A stretch of 43,503 nt of DNA from Quinella sp. 1Q7 (GTDB taxonomy: Bacteria; Bacillota; Negativicutes; Selenomonadales; Selenomonadaceae). The stretch is taken from assembly GCA_015206805.1 (NCBI GenBank), contig JADEZP010000006.1, positions 1 to 43,503 of the forward strand. Reading direction: 5' to 3'. The notes under the pieces were generated by a model. It made no database searches. It worked only from the letters and a program-made list of their open reading frames with translations, and was not told where the DNA came from. The position numbers were made by a program, and so were the translations under genes. Positions 1 through 11,600 of this stretch are shown one piece after another. Position 1 is the first letter of the stretch. Each line of letters opens with the position of its first letter.

Positions 1-23
1 ATTTGAGCCGCGGCAAGTTTCTT

Positions 24-791
24 TTACTGAATCAAAATATCTCTGAACATGGAAAGAATTTCTTGCCCGTAAAATCTGCCGGGGACGGCCCAGCGTCCGT
101 TCAAATCTTTCCAGTCGCCGAGCGTGCGCGAGCCGTAAGCCTGACGGACGATGCCGTAACGCGGGTCGACGACGGGCATGGTCGGGCGACGCGTGGAGGA
201 GTAAGCGAGCAGGTGCTGAATGTGTGCGCGGACTCCGAGCTGAGGCGTCGCAAAAAATTCGCCCTTGACGCCGCCGCCGGTCGTGCCCAGCCCGCAATAA
301 TTATTTTGTTCGGGGATAACGTCGCCGCCGTAACGGAAGAAGCCCGTTTCCTTGAGAGCCTGCGCGAATGCCACGTCGGGACGAATTCCTTCGCGCGCGC
401 CCTCCTCGTAATAGTACGCGACAATTTCTTCGGCGGAAACTTTCAAGTTCGGGTGAGGATTGTTGCGCAGAAGATATTTGACGCATTGTTGCTGAGTGGC
501 CATGGGCGTCCCGATTATCGAAGTGTCAGAGGTTGAAAGGGTCGTCGGCACGGAAAAATTTTTCGGGCTGTTGAAGGCGTCGAAAACTTTTTCCTGCGGA
601 TTCGGTTTGAATTTGCTCATCGTCTCGGCAACACGCTCGCGCAAGGTCGGCAGTTTCCGTTCGAGGGATTTGGTTTCAACTTTCGGGTCGTGAATTCTTT
701 TGACGTTCGCGTCAGCCGTCAGAGGGAATGAGAAAGCAAACGCTCCGAGCATGGCCGCCGCGAAAAATTTCTTTGCCTTGGAAAAGTTCAA
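24..791 (-). CDS. Secreted glucosaminidase-domain protein (putative peptidoglycan hydrolase)
   Basis: Predicted exported enzyme of the glucosaminidase family (PF01832 type), which cuts the glycan strands of peptidoglycan. The first ~26 residues form a signal peptide: a Lys-rich start (NFSKAKKFF), a hydrophobic core (AAAMLGAFAFSFPL) and a TADA cleavage region. A linker of ~100 residues follows. The catalytic-type domain holds AQALKETGFF, whose Glu is the likely catalytic acid, then NNYCGLG and GVRAHIQHLLAY, all typical of this family. I chose the TTG start at 791 because it has a GAGGTG ribosome site six bases upstream and a promoter lies at 842-870. The longer in-frame ATG at 905 would lie upstream of that promoter and would bury the signal peptide. 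The gene is monocistronic as far as can be seen. Family is fairly sure; the exact bond cut is not. Confidence 0.82.
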   Translation of the reverse strand: MNFSKAKKFFAAAMLGAFAFSFPLTADANVKRIHDPKVETKSLERKLPTLRERVAETMSKFKPNPQEKVFDAFNSPKNFSVPTTLSTSDTSIIGTPMATQQQCVKYLLRNNPHPNLKVSAEEIVAYYYEEGAREGIRPDVAFAQALKETGFFRYGGDVIPEQNNYCGLGTTGGGVKGEFFATPQLGVRAHIQHLLAYSSTRRPTMPVVDPRYGIVRQAYGSRTLGDWKDLNGRWAVPGRFYGQEILSMFRDILIQ

Positions 792-841
792 GTCGTTCAC
801 CTCATGCAGATTTTTTTTCAGAAATTTATCATCCGCCGCGA

Positions 842-870
842 AGTATACACCATTTGAAAATTCGTTGCAA
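842..870 (-). promoter_or_regulatory. Sigma-70-type promoter of the glucosaminidase gene
   Basis: On the minus strand TTGCAA (865-870) and TATACT (842-847) are separated by exactly 17 bases. Transcription would start near 835, giving a leader of about 45 bases before the TTG start at 791. Confidence 0.8.
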
Positions 871-903
871 GAAATAAAAATAAAATCGGCGGTCGCGCTC
901 AAC

Positions 904-927
904 AAAAAAATCCCCTCACGCGAGGGG
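904..927 (-). terminator. Rho-independent terminator after sucC and the 65-residue gene
   Basis: A 6-bp stem (CCCCTC / GAGGGG) with loop ACGC is followed on the minus strand by seven T residues. It lies 17 bases after the stop codon of the small gene and just upstream of the next gene's promoter. Confidence 0.85.
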
Positions 928-943
928 TTAAAAATTATTTATT

Positions 944-1141
944 TTATTCCGCTGGTTTTGATTTGCTTTCGTTTCTTGCGTAGAGGCGAGCGACGCGGAT
1001 GGCTTTCAAGAAGTCTAGGGCTTTGTCTTCCGCAAACTGTCTTTCGATTTCCTTTTTGAAGAAATACCATTCGCGCGGCGCAAAAGTTATCGGCTTGCTT
1101 TCGTCGATTACGTCTTGGTCAAGTGCTTGAGCCTCCGACAT
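944..1141 (-). CDS. Small hypothetical protein (65 aa) downstream of sucC
   Basis: Not recognised. The 65-residue product is soluble and charged: an acidic N-terminus (SEAQALDQDVIDES), a central WYFFKKEIERQF stretch that looks helical and amphipathic, then a basic segment (KAIRVARLYARNESKSK). There is no signal peptide, membrane segment or metal motif. The ATG at 1141 has a GGTGA ribosome site, and the gene starts 15 bases after the sucC stop and ends just before a good terminator. It is therefore almost certainly the last gene of the sucC transcript. The conserved position suggests a real gene rather than chance, but no function can be assigned. sucD would be the expected gene at this position. 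Confidence 0.6.
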   Translation of the reverse strand: MSEAQALDQDVIDESKPITFAPREWYFFKKEIERQFAEDKALDFLKAIRVARLYARNESKSKPAE

Positions 1142-1156
1142 TTAAATCACCTACAC

Positions 1157-2341
1157 TCAAGCAGATTTGACGAGGCGAACGATTTCTTCTGCGCCGCCCT
1201 CCATGGTCTCGGCCATGATGACGTTGGCGATGGGAGAGTCTTTGAGGATTTGGCGGCCGCGTTCGACGTTGGTGCCTTCCAGGCGAACGACGACGGGCAC
1301 GGGAATGGATTTGCCGTCTTCCGAAATAATTTTCGCGGCGTCGACGATTCCTTGCGCCACGAGGTCGCATTTGTTAATGCCGCCGAAGATGTTCACGAAG
1401 ATACCCTTCGACTGACCGCCCTCCAGCATAATCTTGAATGCCTCGGCGATTTTTTCGGGCGTGGAGTCTCCGCCGACGTCGAGGAAGTTTGCGGGCTCTC
1501 CGCCGAAGTGTTTGAGGATATCGACGGTCGCCATTGCCAAGCCCGCGCCGTTGACCATGCAAGCCACGTCGCCGCCGAGATTGACGTAGTTTAAGCCGAG
1601 TTTCGCCGCGTGAAGTTCTTTCGGTTCCTCTTCGGTTTCGTCGCGCATGGATTCAACGTCGGGGTGGCGATAAAGTGCGCTGTCGTCGAAATTCAGCTTG
1701 GCGTCGAGCGCGATAACGTCGTTCTCCTGCGTGACGACGAGCGGATTAATTTCGGCAAGGGAACAATCTTTTTTGACGAAGGCGCGGTGCAAATTAATCA
1801 TGAGCTTTGTAACTTTGCGGATAACTTCTTTCGGGAAATTCATCTTGTACGCCATGCGCGTTGCCTGGAAGGGCGCGAGACCGATTGCGGGGTCAATGTA
1901 TTCCTTGAAAATTTTTTCGGGCGTATTGGCGGCGACGGTTTCAATTTCCATGCCGCCTTCTTCGGAACCCATCATGACGACACGCGCGGTTTGCCTGTCG
2001 ACGACGAAGCTTAAGTAATATTCTTTCTTGATGTTGGAGCCGGCCTCAATCAGCAGACGACGAACGACTTTGCCGTCCGGACCGGTTTGGTGAGTGACAA
2101 GCGTCTTGCCTAAAAGTTCTTCGGCGTATTGACGGACTTCCTGCAGATTGTGCGCGAGTTTGACGCCGCCCGCCTTGCCGCGTCCGCCCGCATGAATTTG
2201 CGCTTTGACGACCGTCACGTCCGCGCCGAGAGTTTGCGCTTGTTTAACTGCCTCTTCGACAGTGAAAGCCGCGCCGCCGTCAGGAACGTTGACGCCGTAG
2301 CCGCGCAGAATTGCTTTGCTTTGGTATTCGTGAATGTTCAC
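1157..2341 (-). CDS. sucC: Succinyl-CoA synthetase (ADP-forming), beta subunit
   Basis: Beta subunit of succinate-CoA ligase, which interconverts succinyl-CoA plus ADP/Pi and succinate plus CoA/ATP in the cytoplasm. The 394-residue length is usual. The N-terminal ATP-grasp domain starts [10 protein letters not shown] and carries the Gly-rich nucleotide loop [10 protein letters not shown] at residues 50-59. LAEINPLV and the C-terminal ligase domain with [16 protein letters not shown] and FGGINKCD follow. The start is a GTG at 2341, seven bases after a GGAGG site. The alpha subunit gene sucD, normally immediately downstream, is absent here: a 65-residue orphan and a terminator follow instead. 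Upstream, an open frame ends only 18 bases away, so the gene may be co-transcribed with it. In a propionate- or succinate-forming anaerobe the enzyme could run in either direction. Confidence 0.95.
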   Translation of the reverse strand: MNIHEYQSKAILRGYGVNVPDGGAAFTVEEAVKQAQTLGADVTVVKAQIHAGGRGKAGGVKLAHNLQEVRQYAEELLGKTLVTHQTGPDGKVVRRLLIEAGSNIKKEYYLSFVVDRQTARVVMMGSEEGGMEIETVAANTPEKIFKEYIDPAIGLAPFQATRMAYKMNFPKEVIRKVTKLMINLHRAFVKKDCSLAEINPLVVTQENDVIALDAKLNFDDSALYRHPDVESMRDETEEEPKELHAAKLGLNYVNLGGDVACMVNGAGLAMATVDILKHFGGEPANFLDVGGDSTPEKIAEAFKIMLEGGQSKGIFVNIFGGINKCDLVAQGIVDAAKIISEDGKSIPVPVVVRLEGTNVERGRQILKDSPIANVIMAETMEGGAEEIVRLVKSA

Positions 2342-2356
2342 GCTATCAGCCTCCGA

Positions 2357-2385
2357 AAATTATTTGCGATTTTTCAACATGTAAA
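2357..2385 (-). promoter_or_regulatory. Weak candidate promoter for sucC
   Basis: TTTACA (2380-2385) and TAATTT (2357-2362) lie 17 bases apart on the minus strand, overlapping the end of the upstream frame. Transcription would begin almost at the GGAGG site, so this is a tentative call. Confidence 0.3.
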
Positions 2386-2698
2386 CGGTTTGCCCCGAAG
2401 CCGCGCCGCTTGTCCAAAGTTTGAAGCCGCCGTCGACCGCTTGCGAATGAATTTCGTTCTGTGTGGCGTAGGCGATAATCTCAATGCCGGCCGCCGCGCA
2501 GAAAAGATTTGCCGCGTTCTTCAAGCCGGCGTCCAGATAATCAATCGGGCAACCGGGATCGTAGCCGAACATGCCGAGTTCCATTTCGACTTCCGCCTTT
2601 TCGGTGACGGGATAAATTTTTTCGTCGGAAATTTTTTCCCACGCCGCGCCCTTTTGGCAAGCGCGAATGTCGACGTCGGGCAGAGCTTCCGCGTTGAA
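2360..2698 (-). CDS. Frame-displaced C-terminal extension of the giant gene, or 5'-truncated separate gene
   Basis: About 112 codons without a stop, with ordinary globular-protein composition, from FNAEALPDVDI to TVYMLKNRK. The giant gene's own frame becomes Arg/Ser-rich and loses its repeat character at exactly this point. That Arg-rich stretch is typical of an out-of-frame shadow, so the true coding signal appears to switch frame near base 2698. A single-base skip at the run TTT would join the giant's ALVANGF directly to NAEALPDVDI. The product shows no recognised motif; it contains MFGYDPGCPIDYLDAG, two Cys and a soluble, helix-like middle. If it is a separate gene, a possible start is the ATG at 2584 (MELGMFGYDP) behind AAGGCGGAAG. 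It ends 18 bases before sucC. Identity unknown. Confidence 0.55.
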   Translation of the reverse strand, partial: FNAEALPDVDIRACQKGAAWEKISDEKIYPVTEKAEVEMELGMFGYDPGCPIDYLDAGLKNAANLFCAAAGIEIIAYATQNEIHSQAVDGGFKLWTSGAASGQTVYMLKNRK

Positions 2699-5600
2699 AG
2701 CCGTTCGCGACAAGTGCCGTGACAGTGTCGCCGTCAACGTTAATCGCCGTGCCGTTGATTGTCGCGTCGCCGATGTCGTTGACCGTCGCCGTGTCGAGCC
2801 CGCTGATGACGCCTTCGATGCCGTCAGCCGTGATGACGTTGTCGCTTGCCACGCCGAGAGTCACGACGCTGTTGCCGCTCAAGTTCAAGGTGTCGTCGTC
2901 GAGCGCAAAGCCAGTTTCGTCCTGATGGATTGCAAAGTTGCCGTCGCCGTCGAGATTCGCGCCCTTGACAGTTCCGTCCGTGAGCGTGAAAGTCGTCGTC
3001 GCGGAGGTCGTGTAGGTTTTGCCGTTGAGGTCGTAAGTGCCCGCGTCCGCCGCGACATTGCCCGTCGACGCGTCTATAGTGACGGTGCCGCCGCTGATTG
3101 TGTAGGGCGTTTCATTGACCGCCACGCCGTTTGCGAAGTCGCCGCTGATTGTCGTGACGCCGTCCGCCGCAGTGATTTTGCCGCGTCTTACGGTGTACAG
3201 GACGCTTGCGCCGCTCGCGAAGGTTTTATCGACCGTCAACGATCCTGCCGCGTCCGTGAGCAATGTCCCGTTCGTCAAGCCGCCGACTGTTACGCCCGTC
3301 GCGCTACCCAAATTCTCCACGCCCGTGATTGAGCTGTTGGCGTCGATGTTGACGGTGTAAGCGTCGTCGCCCGTAACAGTCAAAGCCGTCTTGCCGACAG
3401 TCAAACCCTTTGCCGTGGCGGTCAGTGCCGTCGACGTTGCGGCGTTTACCGTCTTGCCGTCAACCGTAACCGTGCCGTAAACCGTGAACGTCTTGCCCGT
3501 CGCCGAAGTCGCCGTGGTGCCGTCCGTGATTGACAAATCGCCGTCGCCGTCGAAAATCGCCGTGCCGTCGCCGCTCAAGCTCATGCCGTCGAATTTTATC
3601 GTGTCGGAGGTGCTCAAGTCGATTGTCGCGTTGACGGCGGAAATGTCGCCCTGAACCGTGAGCCGATTGCGCCGACCGATTGTAACCGTCACGTCGTCGG
3701 CATTTGCAGTGATAACCGTCGTGCCCGCCGTCAAAGATTGTTCCTCGTCGAGCGTAAACGTCGCGCCGTGTGCTTCGTCGAGACTGTCAAATTCCGCGCC
3801 GTCGCCGTCGAAAAGTACGCCGCCGATTTTGCCGAGATTGGCGACCAGCGAATTGCCTTCGGCGTCGGTGAGGTTGATTGCCGTCGCGCCGTTGTTGATG
3901 AGCGTTACGGGCGTGTAATTGACATCCGCCGCAAGTTGAATCGTCGAGTTCGTCGGGAGCGTGTGCCCGCTTGAGACGACGTCCGTAAACTTGACGCCCC
4001 TGTCGACGGTGATGTTGCCGTTCTTGTCGACGGTGATTATGTACGCGCCGCTTTCGGGAATGTAATCGTCGAAATACCAGCCGTCGGCGTCGTTGTAGTT
4101 GAGCGTGGAATTATCGGCGGGCGAAGTGTAAGTGTCGCCGTCGATTGTAACAGTCGCGTCCTTAGTGAGCGGGCTGATTGAACTGATTGTACCGTCGTCG
4201 GCGAGCGTGACATCGGCGTCGGCGACATTGTCGGCAAGCGTGACGGTTTGATTGCCGATTTTGTGAGTGCCGTTGTCGATAACGATAGTCGGATTTTGAG
4301 CGTCGTCGGCTATCGTGACGGGAATATCGTCGCCGGTAGTGACTTTGCCGTCGGTAATTTCGACCGAGCCCGCGTCTTCGATTTTGGGGATATTGCCCGT
4401 CGCGTCCACGGTGAAATATTCGGTGCCGCGTTTCGGGTTGACGGTGAAGACTGTTTCGGTATTGTCGGCGTTGACGGTGGTGATAGAAACGTCGTCGGAG
4501 GCAAGGTCGTTGTCGACGTCCATAACGACGCCGCTGACGGTGAGTGCGCTCAAAAGCGTATCGCCGTCGCTGACGGTCAACTTATATCTGCCGTCGGAGT
4601 CGCGGCTCAAAGTGCCGTAAATTTCCGTGGGCGACGTGGTGCTGTTCGTGAGGATAATTTCTTCGCCGTTGACGAGGGTGCCCGTATCGACGAACAAATC
4701 TTTATTGCTGACGACGAGCGGAGTGCGCCAATTCGAGGCGGTCTCCAACGCGTCGATTGTCAAGCCGTCGGAGTAGTCGCCGCCGCGCCACAATGCGCCC
4801 GCAGAATTCATCGGTCCCGTGACTTTGACGGTGTAAGTGTTGTCGTCGGCAGTGAAGGCGTCGCCCGAATTGAGTTCGCCGATTGTCACAGCCGAATCAG
4901 CCGCGTTGACGGTAAGTCCGTCGCCCGCCGTGTTGCTGATTGAATGTTCGGAAGTCGTCGCAACTGAATCGCCGCTACTCAAGCTGACAGTGCCCGTCGT
5001 GAGTGTTGAGGTTGTCGGCGTCGTATCGATAATCAGCGTCGTCGTGCCGGTGTAAATGTTGCCGTTGACCGTGACGGTGCCCGAAGGTGCGCGAACTTGA
5101 CCCGCGTAATCAAGCGTGTAGGTCGAGCCGTTCTTCGTGACGGTGCCGAGCTGCTTAGTCGGGGCAGTCGCGCTGTCGAAAACGAGCATGTTATTTGCAG
5201 TCACGTCGTCGAGGTCGAGGACACCGTCGATAGGCGCGAGAGCTTGCGTTTCTGTGAATCCGAAAGTCAATGTATCGTCGCTGAAGCCGTCGGTGACCAG
5301 CGCGGTATCCGTCGTATTGAACAGTCCGAGATTGTCGACGTAAGTATAGGTGTCGCCGTCGAGCGTGAAGGTATCGCCAGCACTCAAGCCGCTGATGTCG
5401 TCGAGACTGATAATCGCGTTGGCAACGGTTGAAGGCGTAATGACGTGACTTCCCGCAGTGACGGTTTGACCCGCCACAGCCTGGACTTCGCCCGCCGTGA
5501 GCGTGAAACTCTTAACATCGTCGCTGAAGCGCGGGACATCGTCGGTCGCCGTGAGCGTGAAAGTTTTCGCCCGCGTGTTGACCGTCACGTCGGCAAAGGT

Positions 5601-8600
5601 CGAATCGTTCGCCGTGAAAGTCGCAACGTCGGCAAAGTCGTCGTCGAAAGTCGCGGCTGTATCGACAATGTTTATCGAGCTTAACGCGCCGTTGACCAAA
5701 TCGTCGGCAGTGAAACGATAAGTGCCCGCATTGTTCGCAAGCGTGCCAAAAACTTTGCTCAAGTCGTCGCTGACAATGACGGCGTCGGAGCCCATCGACA
5801 GCAAACTGTCCGTAACGTTAAGCGCGGCGTTCGTGACGGTGAGATAATTATTCCAGTTGTCGGAGCTTGTCAATTTTGCGAGCGTGATTGTCGTCGGCGC
5901 AGTTTCGGTGTAAATATTTTCGGCGGTCGTATTGAAGAGTGCGGCGTCGGTAATTTGATAAGCGGTGCTGTCGGCGGTGAAGGCGTCGCCCGAATTCAGC
6001 GCGCCGATTGTCACAGCGGAGCCCGAGGCGTTGACGGTAAGTCCGTCGCCCGAAGTCGTCGCCACGTTGTGATTGGAAGTCGTGTTGACGCTGTCGCCGC
6101 TTGCCAAGTTGACAGTGCCCGTGGTGAGCGTTGAAGTCGTCTCCGTCGTATCAATTATCAGCGTCGTCGTGCCGGTGTAAGTGTTGCCGTTGACGGTGAC
6201 GGTGCCCGAAGGTGCGCGAACTTTCCCAGCATAATCGAGCGTGTAAGTCGAACCGCTCTTCGTGACGGTGCCGAGTTGTTTAGTCGGGGCAGTCGCGCTG
6301 TCGAAGACGAGCATACTGTCGTTGGTGACGTTGGCGAGGTCAAGCACGCTGTCGACGGGCGCGAGCACTTGAGTTTCTGTGAATCCGAACGTCAACGTGC
6401 CGTCGCTGAAGCCGTCCGTGATCAGCGCGGTATCAGTAGTGTTGAACAGTCCGAGGTCGTCGACGTAAGTATAATTGTCGCCGTCGAGCGTAAATGTGTC
6501 GCCCGCACTCAAGCCGCTGATGTCGTCGAGGCTGATAATCGCGTTGGCGACGGTCGTCGGCGTGATAACGTGACTTCCCGCAGTGACCGTTTGACCCGCC
6601 ACAGCCTGGACTTCGCCCGCCGTGAGCGTGAAACTCTTGACGTCGTCGCTGAAGCGCGGGACATCGTCGGTCGCCGTGAGCGTGAAAGTTTTCGCCCGCG
6701 TGTTGACCGTCACGTCGGCAAAGGTTGAATCGTTCGCCGTGAAGGTCTCAACGTCGGCAAAATCAGCGTCAAAAGTCGCGGCTGTATCGACAATGTTTAT
6801 CGAGCTTAGCGCGCCGTTGACGAGCTTGTCGGCAGTGAATTTGTAAACGCCCGATTCATTGGCGAGCGTGCCAAAAACTTTGCTCAAGTCGTCGCTGACA
6901 ATCACGGCGTCATTATCGACATCGCTAGTCGCCTCGGAACTTTCAGAGGCGGCTTCAGAGCCTTCTGATTCGTCGTCGGCGTCGGCAGTCGGCAACAATG
7001 CGTCGGTAATGTTGAGCGTGCCATTTTCGACGGTGAGATAATTATTCCAGTCGTCATCGCCCGTCAATTCGTCAAGCGTGATTGTCGTCGGCGAAGTGGC
7101 GGTGTAAACATTTTCGTCAGTCGTATTGAAGAGTGCGGCGTCCGTGATTTGATAAGCGGTGCTGTCGGCGGTGAAGGTGTCGCCCGAATTGAGTTCGCCG
7201 ATTGTCACAGCCGAGCCCGAAGCGTTGACCGTAAGTCCGTCGCCCGCCGTGTTGCTGATTGAATGTTCGGAAGTCGTCGCCACTGAACTGCCGCTTGCCA
7301 AACTGACGGTGCCGGTTGTGAGCGTTGAGGTTGTCGGCGTCGTATCGATAATCAGCGTCGTCGTGCCGGTGTAAATGTTGCCGTTGACGGTGACGGTGCC
7401 CGAAGGTGCGCGAACTTGACCCGCGTAATCGAGCGTGTAAGATGTGCCGTTCTTCGTGACAGTGCCGAGCCGTTCAGTCGGATTCGTCGCGCTGTCGAAA
7501 ACAACCATACTGTCGTTGGTGACGTCGTCGAGGTCAAGCACGCCATCAACGGGCGCGAGTACTTGAGTTTCTGTGAAGCCGAAAGTGAGCGTATCGTCGG
7601 CAAAGCCGTCCGTAACCAGCGCGGTGTCCGTCGTATTGAACAGTCCGAGGTCGGCAACGTAAGTGTAGGTGTCGCCGTCGAGCGTGAATGTGTCGCCGAC
7701 GCTAAGTCCGCTGATGTCGTCGAGACTGATTATCGCGCTTGCAACGGTCGTCGGCGTGATAACGTGATTGCCCGCCGTGACCGTTTGCCCCGCCACAGCC
7801 TGAACTTCGCCCGCCGTGAGCGTGAAACTCTTAACGTCGTCGCTGAAGCGTGGAACATCATCCGTCGCCGTGAGCGTGAAAGTTTTCGCCCGCGTGTTGA
7901 CAGTCACGTCGGCAAAGGTCGAATCGTTCGCCGTGAAGGTCGCGACGTCGGCATAATCGGCATCGAAAGTCGCGGCTGTATCGACAATGTTTATCGAGCT
8001 TAGCGCACCATTGACGAGACTGTCGGCGGTGAATTTGTAAACGCCGTTTTCATTGGCAAGCGTGCCGAACACTTTGCTCAAGTCGTCGCTGACAATGACG
8101 GCGTCATTATCAACATCGCTAGTCGCCTCGGAACTTTCAGAGGCGGCTTCAGAGCCCTCGGATTCGTCGTCGGCGTCGGCAGTCGGCAAGAGTGCGTCGG
8201 TAATGTTGAGCGTGCCGTTTTCGACGGTGAGGTAATTATTCCAGTCGTCGTCGCCCGTCAACTCGTCGAGCGTAATTGAAGTCGGGGAAGTTTCGGTGTA
8301 AATATTTTCGGCGGTCGTATTGAAGAGCGCGGCGTCCGTGAGCTGATAATTGACATCGTCGGCGGTGAAGGCGTCGCCCGAATTGAGTTCGCCGATTGTC
8401 ACAGCCGAAGTCGAGGCATTGACGGTAAGTCCGTCGCCCGCAGTGTTCGCAATGTTATGTTCGGAAGTCGTCGCCACTGAATTGCCGCTTGCCAAGTTGA
8501 CAGTGCCGGTCGTGAGCGTTGAGCTGTCGACTGTCGTGTCGATAATCAGCGTCGTTGTGCCGGTGTAAATGTTGCCGTTGACAGTGACGGTTCCAGCCGC

Positions 8601-11600
8601 CGCGCGAACTTGCCCCGCGTAATCAAGCGTGTAGGTCGAGCCGTTCTTAGTGACGGTGCCGAGTTGCTTAGTCGGGGCAGTCGCGCTGTCAAAAACGAGC
8701 ATGTTATTGTTCGTGACGTTGTCGAGGTCGAGGACGCCGTCGACGGGCGCGAGAACTTGAGTTTCACTGAAGCCGAAAGTCAATGTATCGTCGCTGAAGC
8801 CGTCGGTGACGAGCGCGGTATCCGTCGTATTGAACAGTCCGAGGTTGCTGACGTAAGTGTAGGTGTCGCCGTCGAGCGTGAAGGTATCGCCGACGCTAAG
8901 TCCGCTGATGTCGTCGAGACTGATAATCGCGTTGGCAACGGTTGTCGGCGTGATGACGTGACTGCCCGCCGTGACCGTCTGACCCGCCACAGCCTGAACT
9001 TCGCCCGCCGTGAGCGTGAACGACTTGACATCGTCGCTGAAACGCGGGACATCGTCGGTCGCCGTGAGCGTGAAGGTCTTCGCCCGCGTGTTGACCGTTA
9101 CGTCGGCAAATGTCGAATCGTTCGCCGTGAATGTCGCGACGTCGGCATAATCGGCATCGAAAGTCGCAGCGGTGTCGACAATGTTTATCGAACTTAGCGC
9201 ACCGTTGACAAGGTCGTTAGCGGTAAATTTGTAAACGCCGTTTTCGTTGGCAAGCGTGCCAAAAACTTTGCTCAAGTCGTCGCTGACAATGACGGCGTCG
9301 GAGCCCGTCGACAGCGAATTATCCGTAACGTCGAGCGTCTGATTCGTGACCGTGAGATAATTATTCCAATCGTCATCGCCCGTCAACGTCTCCAGCGTGA
9401 TTGAAGTCGGGGAAGTTTCCGTGTAAATGTTTTCGGCAGTCGTATTGAAGAGCGCGGCGTCGGTGATTTGATAGTCAACGTCGTCGGCAGTGAAGGTGTC
9501 GCCCGAATTGAGTTCGCCGATTGTCACTGTCGAATCAGCCGCATTGACCGTGAGTCCGTCGCCCGCAGTGTTCGCAATGTTATGTTCGGAAGTCGTCGCC
9601 ACAGTGTCGCCGCTTGCCAAGTTGACAGTGCCCGTTGTGAGTGTTGAGGTTGTCGGCGTCGTGTCGATAATCAGCGTCGTCGTGCCGGTGTAAATGTTGC
9701 CGTTGACCGTGACGGTTCCCGAAGGTGTACGAACTTTCCCAGCGTAATCGAGCGTATAAGTCGAGCCGTTCTTCGTGACGGTGCCGAGCTGCTTAGTCGG
9801 GGCAGTCGCGCTGTCAAAAACAACCATACTGTCGTTGGTCACGTTGTCGAGGTCGAGAATGCCGTCAACGGGCGCGAGTACTTGAGTTTCTGTGAAGCCG
9901 AAAGTGAGCATATCGTCGGCAAAGCCGTCCGTAACCAGCGCGGTGTCCGTCGTATTGAACAGTCCGAGGTCGGCAACGTAAGTATAAGTATCGCCGTCTA
10001 GCGTGAAGGTATCGCCGACGCTAAGTCCGCTGATGTCGTCAAGTGAAATTATCGCGTTGGCAACGGTTGTCGGCGTGATGACGTGACTTCCCGCAGTGAC
10101 GGTCTGACCCGCCACAGCCTGAACTTCGCCCGCCGTGAGCGTGAAACTCTTGACATCGTCGCTGAAGCGCGAGACATCGTCTGTCGCCGTGAGCGTGAAA
10201 GTCTTCGTGCGAGTGTTGACCGTCACGTCGGCAAAGGTCGAATCGTTCGCCGTGAAAGTCGCGACGTCGGCAAAGTCGTCGTCAAAAGTCGCGGCGGTAT
10301 CGACAATGTTTATCGAGCTTAACGCACCATTGACGAGCTTGTCGGCGGTGAATTTGTAAACGCCTGATTCGTTGGCAAGCGTGCCGAAAACTGTACTCAA
10401 GTCGTCGCTGACAATGACGGCGTCGGAGCCCGTCGACAACGAATTATCCGTAACGTCGAGCGTCTGATTCGTGACAGTAAGATAATTATTCCAATCGTCG
10501 TCGCCCGTCAAAGTTTCGAGCGTGATTGAAGTCGGCGAAGTCTCGGTGTAAATGTTTTCGGCAGTCGTATTGAAGAGTGCGGCGTCCGTGAGCTGATAGT
10601 CAACGTCGTCTGCGGAGAAGCTGTCGCCCGAATTGAGTTCGCCGATTGTCACTGCCGAGCCCGACGCGTTGACCGTGAGCCCGTCGCCCGCAGTGTTCGC
10701 AATGTTATGTTCGGAGGTTGTCACCACGGAGTCGCCGCTTGCCAAGTTGACGGTGCCTGTCGTGAGCGTGGAAGTTGTCGGCGTCGTGTCGATTATCAAC
10801 GTCGTCGTGCCGGTGTAAGTGTTGCCGTTGACGGTGACGGTGCCCGAAGGTGTACGAACTTTCCCAGCGTAATCAAGCGTGTAAGTCGAGCCGTTCTTCG
10901 TGACGGTGCCGAGTTGCTTAGTCGGAGCAGTCGCGCTGTCGAAAACAACCATACTGTCGTTGGTGACGTTGCTCAAATCGAGAATGCCGTCAACGGGCGC
11001 GAGAGCTTGCGTTTCGCTGAAGCCGAAAGTCAACGTATCGTCGCTGAAGCCGTCCGTAACCAACGCGGTATCCGTCGTATTGAAGAGCCCGAGGTCGGCA
11101 ACATAAGTATAGGTGTCGCCGTCGAGCGTGAAGGTATCGCCGACGCTAAGTCCGCTGATGTCGTCAAGTGAAATTATCGCGTTGGCAACGGTTGTCGGCG
11201 TGATGACGTGACTTCCCGCAGTGACGGTCTGACCAGCCACAGCCTGAACTTCGCCCGCCGTGAGCGTGAAACTCTTGACATCGTCGCTGAAGCGCGGGAC
11301 ATCGTCTGTCGCCGTGAGCGTGAAAGTCTTCGTGCGAGTGTTGACCGTCACGTCGGCAAAGGTCGAATCGTTCGCCGTGAAAGTCTCAACGTCGGCAAAA
11401 TCGGCGTCGAAAGTCGCGGCAGTGTCGAAAATGTTTATCGAACTTAGCGCGCCGTTGACCAAATCGTCGGCGGTGAATTTGTAAACTCCGTTTTCATTGG
11501 CGAGCATGCCAAAAACTTTGCTCAAATCGTCGCTGACAATCACGGCGTCGGAGCCCGTCGACAGCGAATTATCCGTAACGTCGAGCGTCTGATTCGTGAC

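Noticed and set aside
792..905. N-terminal extension of the glucosaminidase to the ATG at 905
   Set aside because: That ATG lies upstream of a TTGCAA-17-TATACT promoter and would precede the signal peptide by ~38 residues.
7416..9197. Pairs of ~195-codon plus-strand frames (for example 7416-8003 and 8610-9197) repeated along the giant gene
   Set aside because: They recur only because the sense repeats recur; composition is Arg/Glu/Val shadow-like and no start signals are conserved.
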